A DNA stretch of 64,000 bases, from contig NZ_AUWR01000008.1 of NCBI RefSeq assembly GCF_000455125.1, positions 124,001 through 188,000 on the forward strand. The letters run 5' to 3'. This DNA comes from Mycobacterium sp. UM_WGJ (GTDB lineage Bacteria > Actinomycetota > Actinomycetes > Mycobacteriales > Mycobacteriaceae). Positions 43,286 to 54,660 of the stretch are shown piece by piece. A program made the position numbers and the translations under genes. The stretch's first letter is position 1. Every line of letters starts with the position of its first letter. Below the pieces are notes generated by a model that ran no database searches, was not told where the DNA came from, and saw only the letters and a list, made by a program, of their open reading frames with translations.

Positions 43286-44811
43286 GGGCTGACGGGGATC
43301 TCGGCGGTTTCCGACGGCGAGCTCTCGGGAATCTCGGGCACGGTCGGCGGTATCGGTTCGGGGCTGGGAGCGAACGCCGGGGGCGGCTCGAAGGTCGCTG
43401 GCGGTGAGGTTGTCGTCGTCGACGACGAGACCGTCGTCAGCTCGCTGGTGCCCGGTCCGGTGTCGGCGGCACGCCGCAGCACCAAAACGGCAACCGTACC
43501 CAGCAACATCGCGACCAGCGCAGCCAAGAGCACCACCGGGACCGGCCTTCGATACCACTCCACGCCACGCCCGGCACCGATCACTTCGGGTTCCGGCGCG
43601 GCGAGCTGCGGCGGCGCGGCGGGTGCCGGGCTCGCCGGCGGCGGCGGAGTCACCAACGGTTGCAACCCCGCCTCAGGGACGCTGTCGGGCACCGGTGGTG
43701 GAGCATGCTCCGGTGGCGGCACCGACTCCGGGAACGGCGGCGGCGCCACGGTCGGCGGCGCCTTCTTCGGAACGGCCACCACATTGCCGGCAACGCTCAG
43801 CGCGGCCCCGATCGCCGCCGTCAGCTGTGGTCGCGGCGAGCTGATTACGGCGACCCCGAAGCGTTGCGACAGACCGGTCGTGACCGACGGCATGTTCGCT
43901 CCGCCGCCGACGGAGACGATCGCCGACAGCGCATCGGGACCGATTTCGTTGTCGGCCAAGGTGTTCTGCAGGACGGTGAAAAAGCCCTCGAGCGGCTGGC
44001 GCAGCGCCTCGTCGAGTTCGATACGGGTCAGCCATACGCCGCCGTGGAACCCCGCGAGTTCGGCCACCGTCTCAGATGACAGTTGCTCCTTGGCGTCACG
44101 GCACTGGCTGCGCAGCCGGGTCAGCGACCCCACCGTCGGAGGCCCGTCGCCGTTGCCACCCAGATCGGCCACCACGTGATCCAGCAACGCCTGGTCGATC
44201 ACGTCGCCGGAGAAGACGGTGCTGCGCCGGGTGGCACTGATCGGTTCGAAACCGCGCTCCGCGTCGACGAGGGTGACGTTGGTTCCGCTCCCCCCGAAGT
44301 CGCACACCGCGATGATCCCGTGCTCGGGCAGGCCCGGATTCGCTTGCAGCGCAGTCAAAGCAGCCGTCGCGTCGGAGACCAGCGACACCGGATGCTGCGC
44401 CCATTCCGAAACCCGTGCCAGCGCGGTGCGCAGCGCCCCGACGGCGTCGCGTGACCAATGCGCGGGGTAGGTGACCGCTACCGCGGGCGGGATGGGACGT
44501 CCCTCGGTCACCGCATACGCCAAGGCGTGCAATCCATCTGCGAGCAGTTGCTCGGCACGGTGGGTCGATCCGTCGCTCGCCACCACGGGCCCGCCGCCGC
44601 CGACGCGATCCACGAAATCGGTCACTACGAGTCCACGGTCGTGCAGTTCGGAACTCACTGCGGAGTTCTCCGACGGCATGCCGATCTGGGAGGGCCGATC
44701 CCGGAACAGCGTCAGCACGGGCCGACGGGTGATCGCGCGATCGGCGGTAACCGCCGCTAATGTGGTCGCCCCGACGGACATCCCCAACGCGGGGCCTGTC
44801 TCTTGCGCCAT
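43282..44811 (-). CDS. Hsp70-like ATPase with a membrane anchor and Pro-rich segments (Rv2264c-like)
   Basis: A 509-residue protein. Residues 1-345 are an actin/Hsp70-type ATPase domain: GMSVGATTLAAV (phosphate 1), AVCDFGGSGTNVTLV (phosphate 2) and IVSVGGGANMPSV (adenosine motif). There is no substrate-binding domain of DnaK. Residues 350-420 are Pro-rich, one membrane segment follows at about 425-447 (VPVVLLAALVAMLLGTVAVL), and the last 60 residues are a Ser/Thr/Pro-rich tail likely outside the membrane. M. tuberculosis Rv2264c has this plan from memory. A cytosolic ATPase tied to the envelope suggests sensing or secretion support; the actual role is unknown. Confidence 0.85.
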   Translation of the reverse strand: MAQETGPALGMSVGATTLAAVTADRAITRRPVLTLFRDRPSQIGMPSENSAVSSELHDRGLVVTDFVDRVGGGGPVVASDGSTHRAEQLLADGLHALAYAVTEGRPIPPAVAVTYPAHWSRDAVGALRTALARVSEWAQHPVSLVSDATAALTALQANPGLPEHGIIAVCDFGGSGTNVTLVDAERGFEPISATRRSTVFSGDVIDQALLDHVVADLGGNGDGPPTVGSLTRLRSQCRDAKEQLSSETVAELAGFHGGVWLTRIELDEALRQPLEGFFTVLQNTLADNEIGPDALSAIVSVGGGANMPSVTTGLSQRFGVAVISSPRPQLTAAIGAALSVAGNVVAVPKKAPPTVAPPPFPESVPPPEHAPPPVPDSVPEAGLQPLVTPPPPASPAPAAPPQLAAPEPEVIGAGRGVEWYRRPVPVVLLAALVAMLLGTVAVLVLRRAADTGPGTSELTTVSSSTTTTSPPATFEPPPAFAPSPEPIPPTVPEIPESSPSETAEIPVSP

Positions 44812-45418
44812 GCTGTCCCATCCACGGTGTCATCCGGCGGTCAGAGCGCACCGGTCCGCGCAATTTTATCGATGAATGTTCGATATATCCGGTATTGCAG
44901 CGCTGTTGGTGCGCCGGAGAAGTCGCGCCGAGCGCTGCTGCCGACATTCGGCATCTGGTCGTATGCGAGCGCTGGGCCACCGCCCCTTGGCGTTGCCCGG
45001 TGCCGCGGCGCCGGCGCTTCCGCGAGCGTGGCCGGGGCGTTGCCGGGGGGTGCCGCGGTGGGCAGCCCCTACCGAGCGTTCGGCGCCGGGCCGGGCCGCC
45101 GGACTGCTCACGGGTTGGCTCTGCGACGTGTCCGTCGGCGCGCTGATCGCGTCGATGCTGGGGATTCACTACTCGCACTCCCTGTCGAGGGTGGCTTCAA
45201 AGTTTGCTCGGGAGGCATTGCCGGCGGTCATCTCGCTGACACCCGACGGTCACAAGCCGGTAACCGGAAGCCGCTTCTGAACCTATCTCAGTTGCGACTC
45301 AGATCCTGGATACGAGCTACTCAGCATGGTCCACGAGGTTCGGTCAGCTACCACCGAATATGTTCACTGCCTGGGGTGTCTGCTGCACACGGGGCGCTTC
45401 GTATGCCACCATGTACCG
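44812..45418. other. 607-bp intergenic stretch before the cutinase genes
   Basis: No convincing gene is found between the divergent Hsp70-like gene and the first cutinase. A frame with GLLTGWLCDVSVGAL near 45110 faintly recalls the N-terminus of CobD-like membrane proteins but breaks at once. The stretch presumably holds the promoters for both flanking genes. Confidence 0.45.
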
Positions 45419-46093
45419 GTGAACCCACGACGGATCCTTCGCTCCCTCGGTGTTGTTCTGGCCCTGACTTGGCTGCTGCACAGCACCGTCGCCACCCCTC
45501 CCCCCGCCTTCGCGGATCCCTGTCCCGATGTCCAAGTTTTGTTTGCTAGAGGCACTGGCGAGGAAGTCGGCCTCGGTGAGACCGGGCAAGCATTTGTCAA
45601 CTCACTACGGAACCGGCTGCCCGAGCGGCCCGTCGACGTCTACGCCATCGACTACCCGGCCACCAACGACTGGCCGACCGGCATTCAGGGCATCCGTGAC
45701 GCCACCGCGCACATCGAGGCCACCGCGGCGAATTGCCCCAAGACCAAGATGGTGCTCGGCGGCTTCTCGCAGGGCGCCGCAGTGATGGGTTTCTCGACCG
45801 CTAGCGTCATCCCGGACGGGGTGGAAGGGGTCGACATACCACGGCCGATGCCCCCGGAAGTGGCTGACCACGTCGCCGCTGTGGTGCTCTTCGGCACGCC
45901 GAACGAGCGGGCGATGAATTTCCTCGGCCAACCGCCCCTGGTCATCGGCCCGGCATACACCGCCAAGACCATCCAGCTGTGTGCGCCCGAGGACCCGGTC
46001 TGCTCCGAGGGACTGAACTTCTCAGCGCACGCTCCCGGCGCCTACGATGGCATCGCGGACGAGGGCGCGGCGTACGCGGCAAACCGGCTTTAA
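45419..46093 (+). CDS. Cutinase family esterase, secreted
   Basis: A 224-residue cutinase-like protein. GTG 45419 gives a signal peptide (VNPRRILRSLGVVLALTWLL, then processing near AFA-DPC). The mature part begins CPDVQVLFARGTGE, has the nucleophile in GGFSQGAAV, the Asp in CAPEDPVC and a His in FSAHAPGAYDG, with conserved Cys for disulfides. Mycobacterial cutinase-like proteins (Culps) cleave esters and lipids at the cell surface or outside. It is followed after 92 bp by a second cutinase, a tandem duplication. Confidence 0.92.
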   Translation: MNPRRILRSLGVVLALTWLLHSTVATPPPAFADPCPDVQVLFARGTGEEVGLGETGQAFVNSLRNRLPERPVDVYAIDYPATNDWPTGIQGIRDATAHIEATAANCPKTKMVLGGFSQGAAVMGFSTASVIPDGVEGVDIPRPMPPEVADHVAAVVLFGTPNERAMNFLGQPPLVIGPAYTAKTIQLCAPEDPVCSEGLNFSAHAPGAYDGIADEGAAYAANRL

Positions 46094-46185
46094 CCTCCGT
46101 TTTCGCTCCACGCGGCCGACTTTGCGGTTTGCTGATCGGCGACCCGCAGGCCAGTGGCACCAGCGAGACATGTCAGCATTTGAGG

Positions 46186-46845
46186 ATGACTTTGCGTAAC
46201 ACTGTTCGCACCTTCGCTGCCGCGGTGACGCTCACCGGAGCCTTGGTGGCCGCGCCGGCCGGCCTTCCCCTCGCAACCGCAGAGCCTTGCCCGGACGCCG
46301 AAGTGGTGTTCGCCCGCGGCTCCGGTCAGCCCGTCGGGCTCGGTGACGTCGGTGACGCTTTCGTCGGCTCGTTGCAGGAGCAACTGGCGGGCGTCAACCT
46401 CAACGTCTACCCGGTCGAGTACCCGGCGAGCACCGACTACCGCAACAGCGCGGTGCTCGGCGAGAGTGACGCCACCGCCCACATTCAGGCGACGGTCGCC
46501 AACTGCCCCAAGACCAAGCTCGTGCTCGGCGGATACTCCCAGGGCGCCAGCGTCATCGCAATGTCCAGTAATGCCCTGCCGGCGCCGGTCGCCAACCACG
46601 TGGTCGCGGTGGCCCTGTTCGGCCCGCCGTCGAGCCCGTACTCCACCTCGTTGTGGGGCGGTCCCCTGCCGGTCCTCGCCTCGTCCTACCGCCCGAAAAC
46701 CATCGACTTCTGCCTGACGGGCGACATCTACTGCGAAGACAGCGGCAGCGTCGTCCCGCACCTGATGTACGTGCAGGACGGCAAGACCGTGGAGGCCGCG
46801 ACATTCGTGGCGAGCCGGCTCACGGCCGGCCAGAGCGTCAACTAG
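46186..46845 (+). CDS. Cutinase family esterase, secreted
   Basis: A 219-residue cutinase. The signal peptide is MTLRNTVRTFAAAVTLTGAL followed by VAAPAGLPLATAEP, with cleavage near ATA. The mature enzyme begins CPDAEVVFARGSGQ, has the nucleophile Ser in GGYSQGASV (the classical form of the motif), Asp in FCLTGDIYCEDSG and His in VVPHLMYV. It is paralogous to the gene just upstream and lacks that gene's 10-residue insert after the nucleophile. ATG 46186 is preceded by TTTGAGG. Both are likely exported and act on envelope or host lipid esters. Confidence 0.93.
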   Translation: MTLRNTVRTFAAAVTLTGALVAAPAGLPLATAEPCPDAEVVFARGSGQPVGLGDVGDAFVGSLQEQLAGVNLNVYPVEYPASTDYRNSAVLGESDATAHIQATVANCPKTKLVLGGYSQGASVIAMSSNALPAPVANHVVAVALFGPPSSPYSTSLWGGPLPVLASSYRPKTIDFCLTGDIYCEDSGSVVPHLMYVQDGKTVEAATFVASRLTAGQSVN

Positions 46846-46900
46846 AACCGCTCGGCCGGACCGGCACCGGCCGGCACGGGTTCAAGGCGGCGTCGTTCGG

Positions 46901-48460
46901 TCAGAACAGGGTCGGGATGCGCGCATCGATCAGATGCGGCCCCGGTTCTGCGACGGCGCGGCGGAACTGTTCGGCGAGTTCCTCGCAGGTGGTGGCCACC
47001 GTGGCCGGCACCCCGAAGCCCTCGGCGATCTTCGCGAAGTCCATGTTCGGCCGCGACAGGTCGAGCAGATCGTTAGCTTTCGGGCCGCCTCCCTCAGCGC
47101 CCACCCGGGCTAGCTCCAGGCGCAGGATCGCATACGAGCTGTTGTTGATCAGCACCGTGGTGACGTTCAGGTTCTCGCGGGCCATCGTCCACAGCGCGGA
47201 GATGGTGTAGGCCGCACTGCCGTCGGCCTGCAGCGCGATCACCGGCCGGTCCGGTGCGGCCACGGCCGCACCCAGCGCGACCGGCAGCCCCTGCCCGATC
47301 GCCCCGCCGGTGAGCGTGAGCACGTCGTGGCGTGGTGACCCGGCGGTGGCCGCGGGCAGCATCAGGCCCGAGGTGTTGGACTCGTCGGAGATGATCGCGT
47401 TGTCGGGCAGCAGCGCGCCGATCACCTGCACCCAGTTCTGCGGGGTCAGCTGACCGCTCGGCAGGTCGGGAACGGCCGCGGGCGCGGGCCGCGGCTGCAC
47501 CCCGGCAGCCACCGCTTCGGCCAACTGTTCCAGCGCGGCCACCACGTCGGTCTCGAGGCCGGCCAGGTTGTGCACGACGCAGCCCTCGGGAACCAGGTCG
47601 CTGGCCTTGCCGGGATAGGCGAAGAACGACACCGGAGCCCGGGTGCCGGCCACCACCAGGTGCTTGATGCCGTCGAGTTGGAACGCGGCCTGCTCGGCCA
47701 GGTAACCAAGCCGGTCGATCGCCGGGACCCCTGCCCCGCGGACGAGCCGGGCCGGGAAGGTCTCGACCAGAGCACGCGCCCCGGTTGCGGCGACGATCCG
47801 ATCGGTGGCCTCCAATGCGCGCACATCGGCGACAGCGGGCCCGCCGATCAGGATCGCCACCGGCTCGCCGCTGCCCAGCACCGCGGCGACGTCGGAGACG
47901 GCCTGTGCGTCGGGGGCGGCCGCGGGAACCGGTTCGACCGGTCCGGCCGCCTGCGCCCCGTCTTCCCAGGAGATGTCGGCGGGCAGAATCAGGTTGGCCA
48001 CCTGCGCCGGGCTGGCCATCGACTCTGCGACCGCTTCGGCGGCATCGCGCCCGAGGTCGTCACCGGAGTTGGTGCGGCGCACCCAGCCGTGAGTCCAGTC
48101 GGTCAGGGGCTCGATGTCGGATTCCAGCGGTGCGTCGTACTTCTTGTGGTAGGTGGCGTGGTCCCCGATGACGTTGACCACCGGCACGTGCGCGCGGCGG
48201 GCGTTGTGCAGGTTGGCCAGGCCATTACCCAGGCCGGGCCCCAGGTGCAGCAGGGTGGCGGCCGGCTTTGCGGCCACCCGGGCGTACCCGTCAGCGGCTC
48301 CGGTCACCACACCTTCGAACAGGCACAGCACCCCGCGCATCTGCGGCACCGAGTCCAGGGCGGCCACGAAATGCATCTCCGAGGTACCGGGGTTGGCGAA
48401 GCAGACCTGCACTCCGCTGTCGACCAGGGTGGCGATCAGGGCCTGTGCTCCGTTAGTCAT
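46901..48460 (-). CDS. IlvX-like thiamine-diphosphate enzyme (acetolactate synthase family)
   Basis: A 519-residue ThDP enzyme. The N-terminal domain has FANPGTSEMHFVAAL and the cofactor-activating Glu in LFEGVVTGAADGYA (about residue 49). The C-terminal domain carries the ThDP motif as QADGSAAYTIS...INNSSY, where the usual GDG reads ADG. From memory, the nearest mycobacterial family is IlvX (Rv3509c), with a similar variation. It probably acts on a 2-oxo acid as decarboxylase or ligase, not as true valine-pathway synthase. ATG 48460 follows GAAAGG. The FAD oxidoreductase gene upstream, 55 bp away, could make the 2-oxo acid. Confidence 0.85.
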   Translation of the reverse strand: MTNGAQALIATLVDSGVQVCFANPGTSEMHFVAALDSVPQMRGVLCLFEGVVTGAADGYARVAAKPAATLLHLGPGLGNGLANLHNARRAHVPVVNVIGDHATYHKKYDAPLESDIEPLTDWTHGWVRRTNSGDDLGRDAAEAVAESMASPAQVANLILPADISWEDGAQAAGPVEPVPAAAPDAQAVSDVAAVLGSGEPVAILIGGPAVADVRALEATDRIVAATGARALVETFPARLVRGAGVPAIDRLGYLAEQAAFQLDGIKHLVVAGTRAPVSFFAYPGKASDLVPEGCVVHNLAGLETDVVAALEQLAEAVAAGVQPRPAPAAVPDLPSGQLTPQNWVQVIGALLPDNAIISDESNTSGLMLPAATAGSPRHDVLTLTGGAIGQGLPVALGAAVAAPDRPVIALQADGSAAYTISALWTMARENLNVTTVLINNSSYAILRLELARVGAEGGGPKANDLLDLSRPNMDFAKIAEGFGVPATVATTCEELAEQFRRAVAEPGPHLIDARIPTLF

Positions 48461-48515
48461 GTGGTTGCCTTTCTTCATGGGCACCGAAGTACGCGGGATG
48501 GGCGCGATCTTCCGC

Positions 48516-49907
48516 CTATAGAAGCACGCCCGGATTGAGGATCCCGGCGGGGTCGAAGGCCTCCTTGATCCGGCGCATCAGCGCAATCTTTGTCGGGTCC
48601 TCCAGCTCCAGGAAATGCTGCGTCTTGACGCGTCCCAGACCGTGCTCACCGGAGATGGCACCGCCGAGGTCCATCGCGGCCGCGAAGATGTCGTGCAGCA
48701 GCCGGTGGCGGACCTCGTCGTCTGCGCAGAACACCGCCAGGTGGACGTTGCCGTCACCGGCATGCCCGCAGCCGACCACACCGGCCCCGGCCGCCTGGGC
48801 GAATCCCTGTGCCTTGGTGAGGAACTGGTGCATCTCGGCCCGCGGGACCACCACGTCGATGACGTCGTGGGCACCGGCGGCCTTGGCCGTCCAGAACGCC
48901 TTCTCGCGGGCCTCGATCAGGGCATGCGCTGAATTGCCCTCCAGCACATAGACATCCTCGGCGCCGAGCGTGGCGAGCAGTTCGCCCAGCATGGCCACGT
49001 CGTCGTCGAGGCGCTCACGGTCTCGGTTCTCCACCCCCACCACCAGGTAGGCCTCGGCGCTCTCACGCACCGCGTCGGGGATCCCCAGGTTCAGGTTCTG
49101 CGAGTAGCTGATCGCCGCCAGGGTGAGCTTGTCGACGTATTCGAGGATCACCGGGTCCACTCCGCTGCGCACCACCGCGGGAACGGCGCGCATCACCGCG
49201 GGCAGATCGCGGAACGGCGCCAACAATGTGGCGGAGTGCCCGAGCCGAGGGTAGAGCCGCACGGTGACCTCGGTAGCCAGCGCGCAGGTGCCCTCCGAGC
49301 CGACGATCAGCTGAGTCAGGTCATAACCGGTGGACAGCTTCGTGATTCGCCCACCGGTGCGGATCAGCTCGCCGGTCGGCAACGCGGCCTGCAGGCCGAG
49401 CACATTATGCCGCGTCACCCCGTATTTGACCGCGCGCATACCGCCGGCGTTGGTACCTACGTTGCCTCCAACGCTGGCGGACAGCTCCCCGGGGAAGACG
49501 GTGTACATCAGCCCCGCCTCTGCCGTGGCGGTGTCGAGGTCGGCCAACGTGACGCCGGGTTGCACCACCGCAACCTGATTGTCGGTGTCGATCTCCAGGA
49601 TCGCGTTCATCTGCTCGAAGGAGATCAGCAGTCCGTCGGGGCACGGCCGCGCGCCGGCCGACATGCCGGTGCCCGAACCGCGGGCGGTCACCGGAACTTT
49701 CGCCTCGGTTGCCGCGGCGAGCAACGCCGCAACCTGCTCGGCGGTCTGCGGGCGGGCGACGTAGCTCGGTGTCACCGGTGCTCCGACCAGCGCCTCGTCG
49801 TGGGCGTAGTCGGGGGCGATCTGCTCGCCGGTCAGCAGTGCGCCGGCCCCGACGATGTCGGCGAACTTGCGCGCGGCCGCAAGGGATGAGCTGTCTACCG
49901 TGGCCAT
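48516..49907 (-). CDS. FAD-linked oxidase, D-lactate dehydrogenase/glycolate oxidase-like (GlcD family)
   Basis: A 463-residue flavoprotein of the VAO/PCMH fold. The FAD loop is TARGSGTGMSAGA at about residues 75-87, then SVGGNVGTNAGGMRAVKYG and, at the C-terminus, GCGHAGDGNVHLAVF and SGEHGLGRVK, then the closing DPAGILNPGVLL. These are the GlcD/Dld motifs. It oxidises a 2-hydroxy acid to a 2-oxo acid, giving electrons to quinone or another carrier. It precedes the ThDP enzyme by 55 bp in one direction, so the 2-oxo acid may be passed on (inference). Only 6 bp separate it from tex upstream, which may be cotranscribed. Confidence 0.9.
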   Translation of the reverse strand: MATVDSSSLAAARKFADIVGAGALLTGEQIAPDYAHDEALVGAPVTPSYVARPQTAEQVAALLAAATEAKVPVTARGSGTGMSAGARPCPDGLLISFEQMNAILEIDTDNQVAVVQPGVTLADLDTATAEAGLMYTVFPGELSASVGGNVGTNAGGMRAVKYGVTRHNVLGLQAALPTGELIRTGGRITKLSTGYDLTQLIVGSEGTCALATEVTVRLYPRLGHSATLLAPFRDLPAVMRAVPAVVRSGVDPVILEYVDKLTLAAISYSQNLNLGIPDAVRESAEAYLVVGVENRDRERLDDDVAMLGELLATLGAEDVYVLEGNSAHALIEAREKAFWTAKAAGAHDVIDVVVPRAEMHQFLTKAQGFAQAAGAGVVGCGHAGDGNVHLAVFCADDEVRHRLLHDIFAAAMDLGGAISGEHGLGRVKTQHFLELEDPTKIALMRRIKEAFDPAGILNPGVLL

Positions 49908-49913
49908 CCGTCC

Positions 49914-52274
<2,361 letters not shown>

Positions 52275-52481
52275 GCCGACGGACCCTACCGAACGCCGCT
52301 GACAGTTCCTGGGTGCGGCACGGCGCGACTTTTCACTGCGCGAAGGGCGGCTACGATGCCGTCCACGTCGGCCTCGGCCGAACATCGGTACCGACAGGAT
52401 TACAACCGGTGAAGCACTCGACGGCCGGCTCTATCCACAGTTGCCCGATTCATCCACAGACAACAATTTGACCTCCGATAT

Positions 52482-52497
52482 TCGAACATCTGTTCGA
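52482..52497. promoter_or_regulatory. Mycobacterial SOS box (LexA operator)
   Basis: TCGAAC-ATCT-GTTCGA is an exact match to the mycobacterial LexA consensus TCGAAC(N4)GTTCGA. It ends 12 bp before the ATG of the DUF222/HNH gene, a typical operator place, so this gene should be induced by DNA damage. Confidence 0.88.
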
Positions 52498-52509
52498 TAC
52501 ATTGGAGAC

Positions 52510-53904
52510 ATGTCCGATCAGGTCCTTCCTCCCGCCGCAGCCGCCCGTGCGGCCATCCGCGCGGACCTGGCTCTGATCGACGACGCCCAGGCCCGGCTCC
52601 GTGGCGCTGACACCGACCTGGTCGGCAATGCGTTTCGCGTGGAAGTCGCCGAACACCTCGAAACTCAGCACCGCGTCAATCGCGGCTTGTCCTACCGCAT
52701 CTTCGGCGAGATCGCCGACCCCGCCGACGGCGCCGAGGACCCCCGACTGCCCGCTGACACCAAGATCACGGACCTGCTGTGGTCGCGCCTGCGTATCACC
52801 CGGGCCGAGGTCCGACGCCGATTCCGCGTCGCCGCCCGGATCCGGCCGCGGCGCAACCTGACCGGACCGCCGGCCCCGCCGGAGCTTGCCGAAGTCGCCG
52901 CCGCTGTCGAGGACGGCCGTATCGGTGACGACCACATCAAGGCGGTCACCAAGGCCCTCGACGAACTGCCCGCGAAGGTCGCACCGGCCGATCGCGCGGC
53001 CGCCGAACGCACCCTGGTGCGCCACGCCTCCGAGCAGGACGCCGCCTTCGTGACCGCGATAGGGCACGCGATCGCCGATCACCTCAATCCCGACGGCAAC
53101 TTCACCGACGAAGACCGGGCACGGCGGCGCAATCTCGTCCTGGGCCGCCAAGGCCCCGACGGGATGAGCTCACTGTCCGGCTGTATCGACCCCGAAACCC
53201 GCGCCTACCTCGAGGCAGTCACCGCCGCGGTTCGCCCCGGCCACCGCCAGCCCGAGGGCGCTCAAGAACGCGATACCCGCTCGTCGGGGCAACGCGACCA
53301 CGACGCACTGAAGCTGGCCCTGCGCCATGGCATCGAGTCCGGTGCGATGGGCACTCACCGCGGTGTACCGGTGACGGTCATCGTCACCACCAAACTCGCC
53401 GACCTCGACCAGGCGGCCCGCGCCATGGCCAACCCGGAGATCCCGATGCCGGGACCTGCCCGCACCGGTGGCGGCAGCCGCCTACCGATGCGTGATCTGA
53501 TCCGCATGGCAGCCAACTCGATTCACTACCTGGCGGTCTTCGACAACCACTCCGAGCGGCCGCTGTATCTGGGCCGCAGTAAACGGATCGCCACCCTGGA
53601 TCACCGGATCATCTGCCACGCCCGCGACCGCGGTTGCACCAGACCGAACTGTCCGGAGCCCGGCTACCACTGCGAGGTTCACCATTCGACCGACTGGGCA
53701 CGCGGCGGGCGCACCAACGCCGACGAGCTCTACTTCGCCTGCGGCGGCGACCACGGCGGTGCCACCCGTGGCGATCTAGAGACCGTGGTCACCGAGCAAG
53801 GTCGACTGGCCTGGACCGACGGCACCAGCCCACCACGCATCAACCACCTGCATCACCCGGAGGAACTGCTCGACGACGATCTCGACGACGGCCCAGATCC
53901 ATAG
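52510..53904 (+). CDS. DUF222 and HNH endonuclease-domain protein (13E12-repeat-like)
   Basis: A 464-residue protein. The N-terminal 300 residues are the helical DUF222 domain (ITRAEVRRRFRVAARIRPRR, then DHIKAVTKALDELPAKV). The C-terminal HNH motif is visible around residues 380-430: RGCTRPNCPEPGYHCEVHH, DWARGGRTNADELYF. The family includes the 13E12 repeat proteins of M. tuberculosis, several of which have LexA boxes. The SOS box 12 bp upstream supports DNA-damage control here. GGAGAC precedes ATG 52510. It may be a nuclease in damage response or a domesticated mobile-element nuclease; its target is unknown. Confidence 0.92.
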   Translation: MSDQVLPPAAAARAAIRADLALIDDAQARLRGADTDLVGNAFRVEVAEHLETQHRVNRGLSYRIFGEIADPADGAEDPRLPADTKITDLLWSRLRITRAEVRRRFRVAARIRPRRNLTGPPAPPELAEVAAAVEDGRIGDDHIKAVTKALDELPAKVAPADRAAAERTLVRHASEQDAAFVTAIGHAIADHLNPDGNFTDEDRARRRNLVLGRQGPDGMSSLSGCIDPETRAYLEAVTAAVRPGHRQPEGAQERDTRSSGQRDHDALKLALRHGIESGAMGTHRGVPVTVIVTTKLADLDQAARAMANPEIPMPGPARTGGGSRLPMRDLIRMAANSIHYLAVFDNHSERPLYLGRSKRIATLDHRIICHARDRGCTRPNCPEPGYHCEVHHSTDWARGGRTNADELYFACGGDHGGATRGDLETVVTEQGRLAWTDGTSPPRINHLHHPEELLDDDLDDGPDP

Positions 53905-53949
53905 CCGCGACCTCAGGTATCGCGGCCCGAACCGCGAGAAGATGGCACC

Positions 53950-54660
53950 GTGACGACCTACGCCGAGATCCGTAACAACGCACCGCTGTGGCCGGGCGTG
54001 ATGGACCGCTCGCTGCTGGGCAACCGGCAGGCGCAAGCCGCGTTGTATCTGGCCGACATGGCCAAGCGGGGCAAGTGGAGCACGGTGATCCGGGAACTCG
54101 ACCGCGGTGATCACGTGGTCGATACCAAGTCGTGGCGGCCCGGCGGCAAGACCTGGTTGACGGTGCTGCATCAGGCCGGCTGGCATGGCGCGTCTCCCGA
54201 CGTGGCGACCTGGCTGATCGAGCAGGGTGCGCTGCGCTCGCAACCGGATGCCGCCGGTCGGACCGCCTATGACCTGGCCGTCGAGCACCAACGGTCGGCC
54301 GAACTGCTGGAGGTGCTCAAGCCTCCCCCGGCCGCCCTCGACCACGACCGGATCGCCGCGCTCAACACCCAGCTCACCACCGTGCTCGACGACCTGATCC
54401 AACACCTGTTTCGCGGCGGCGACCTGCGCCAGATGCTCCGCTATCCCCCGGTCGAGGTGCTGCACGAGCTGCCCGGAAAGCAACTGTGGTTCCCGGTGCC
54501 CTACCTGTGGGGCGGGTTTCGGATCGGTCTGCACGATAACGACATCGAAGTGATCGGCGGTTATCGAGAACTCGACCCGGTCGGCGATGTGCACGTCGCG
54601 ACGGTCGGCTACCTCATCACACCCGAGGGGCCGTCGCAGGTTTACGAAGGCTACGAGTGA
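53950..54660 (+). CDS. Ankyrin-repeat-like hypothetical protein
   Basis: A 236-residue protein. Residues 45-125 look like two ankyrin repeats: KTWLTVLHQAGWHGASPDVA, TWLIEQGALRSQPDAAGRTA, YDLAVEHQRSAELLEVLKPP. The remaining half has GKQLWFPVPYLWGGFRIGLH and VIGGYRELDPVGD, beta-rich and unassigned. Ankyrin modules bind other proteins, so it may regulate or inhibit a partner. There is no signal peptide. It follows the SOS-controlled HNH gene by 45 bp on the same strand and could be read with it. Its stop overlaps the convergent acyl-CoA synthetase gene by 10 bp. Confidence 0.75.
   Translation: MTTYAEIRNNAPLWPGVMDRSLLGNRQAQAALYLADMAKRGKWSTVIRELDRGDHVVDTKSWRPGGKTWLTVLHQAGWHGASPDVATWLIEQGALRSQPDAAGRTAYDLAVEHQRSAELLEVLKPPPAALDHDRIAALNTQLTTVLDDLIQHLFRGGDLRQMLRYPPVEVLHELPGKQLWFPVPYLWGGFRIGLHDNDIEVIGGYRELDPVGDVHVATVGYLITPEGPSQVYEGYE

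Noticed and set aside
45100-45160. CobD-like N-terminus (GLLTGWLCDVSVGAL)
   Set aside because: The likeness is short, the frame leaves the family pattern immediately, and no start or downstream motif supports it.
46850-46880. GC-rich hairpin between the second cutinase and the ThDP gene
   Set aside because: Several short overlapping GGCC/CCGG repeats give no single clear stem; not strong enough to call a terminator.
47570-48538. Plus-strand open frame of 322 codons
   Set aside because: Antisense to the IlvX-like gene; no motif.
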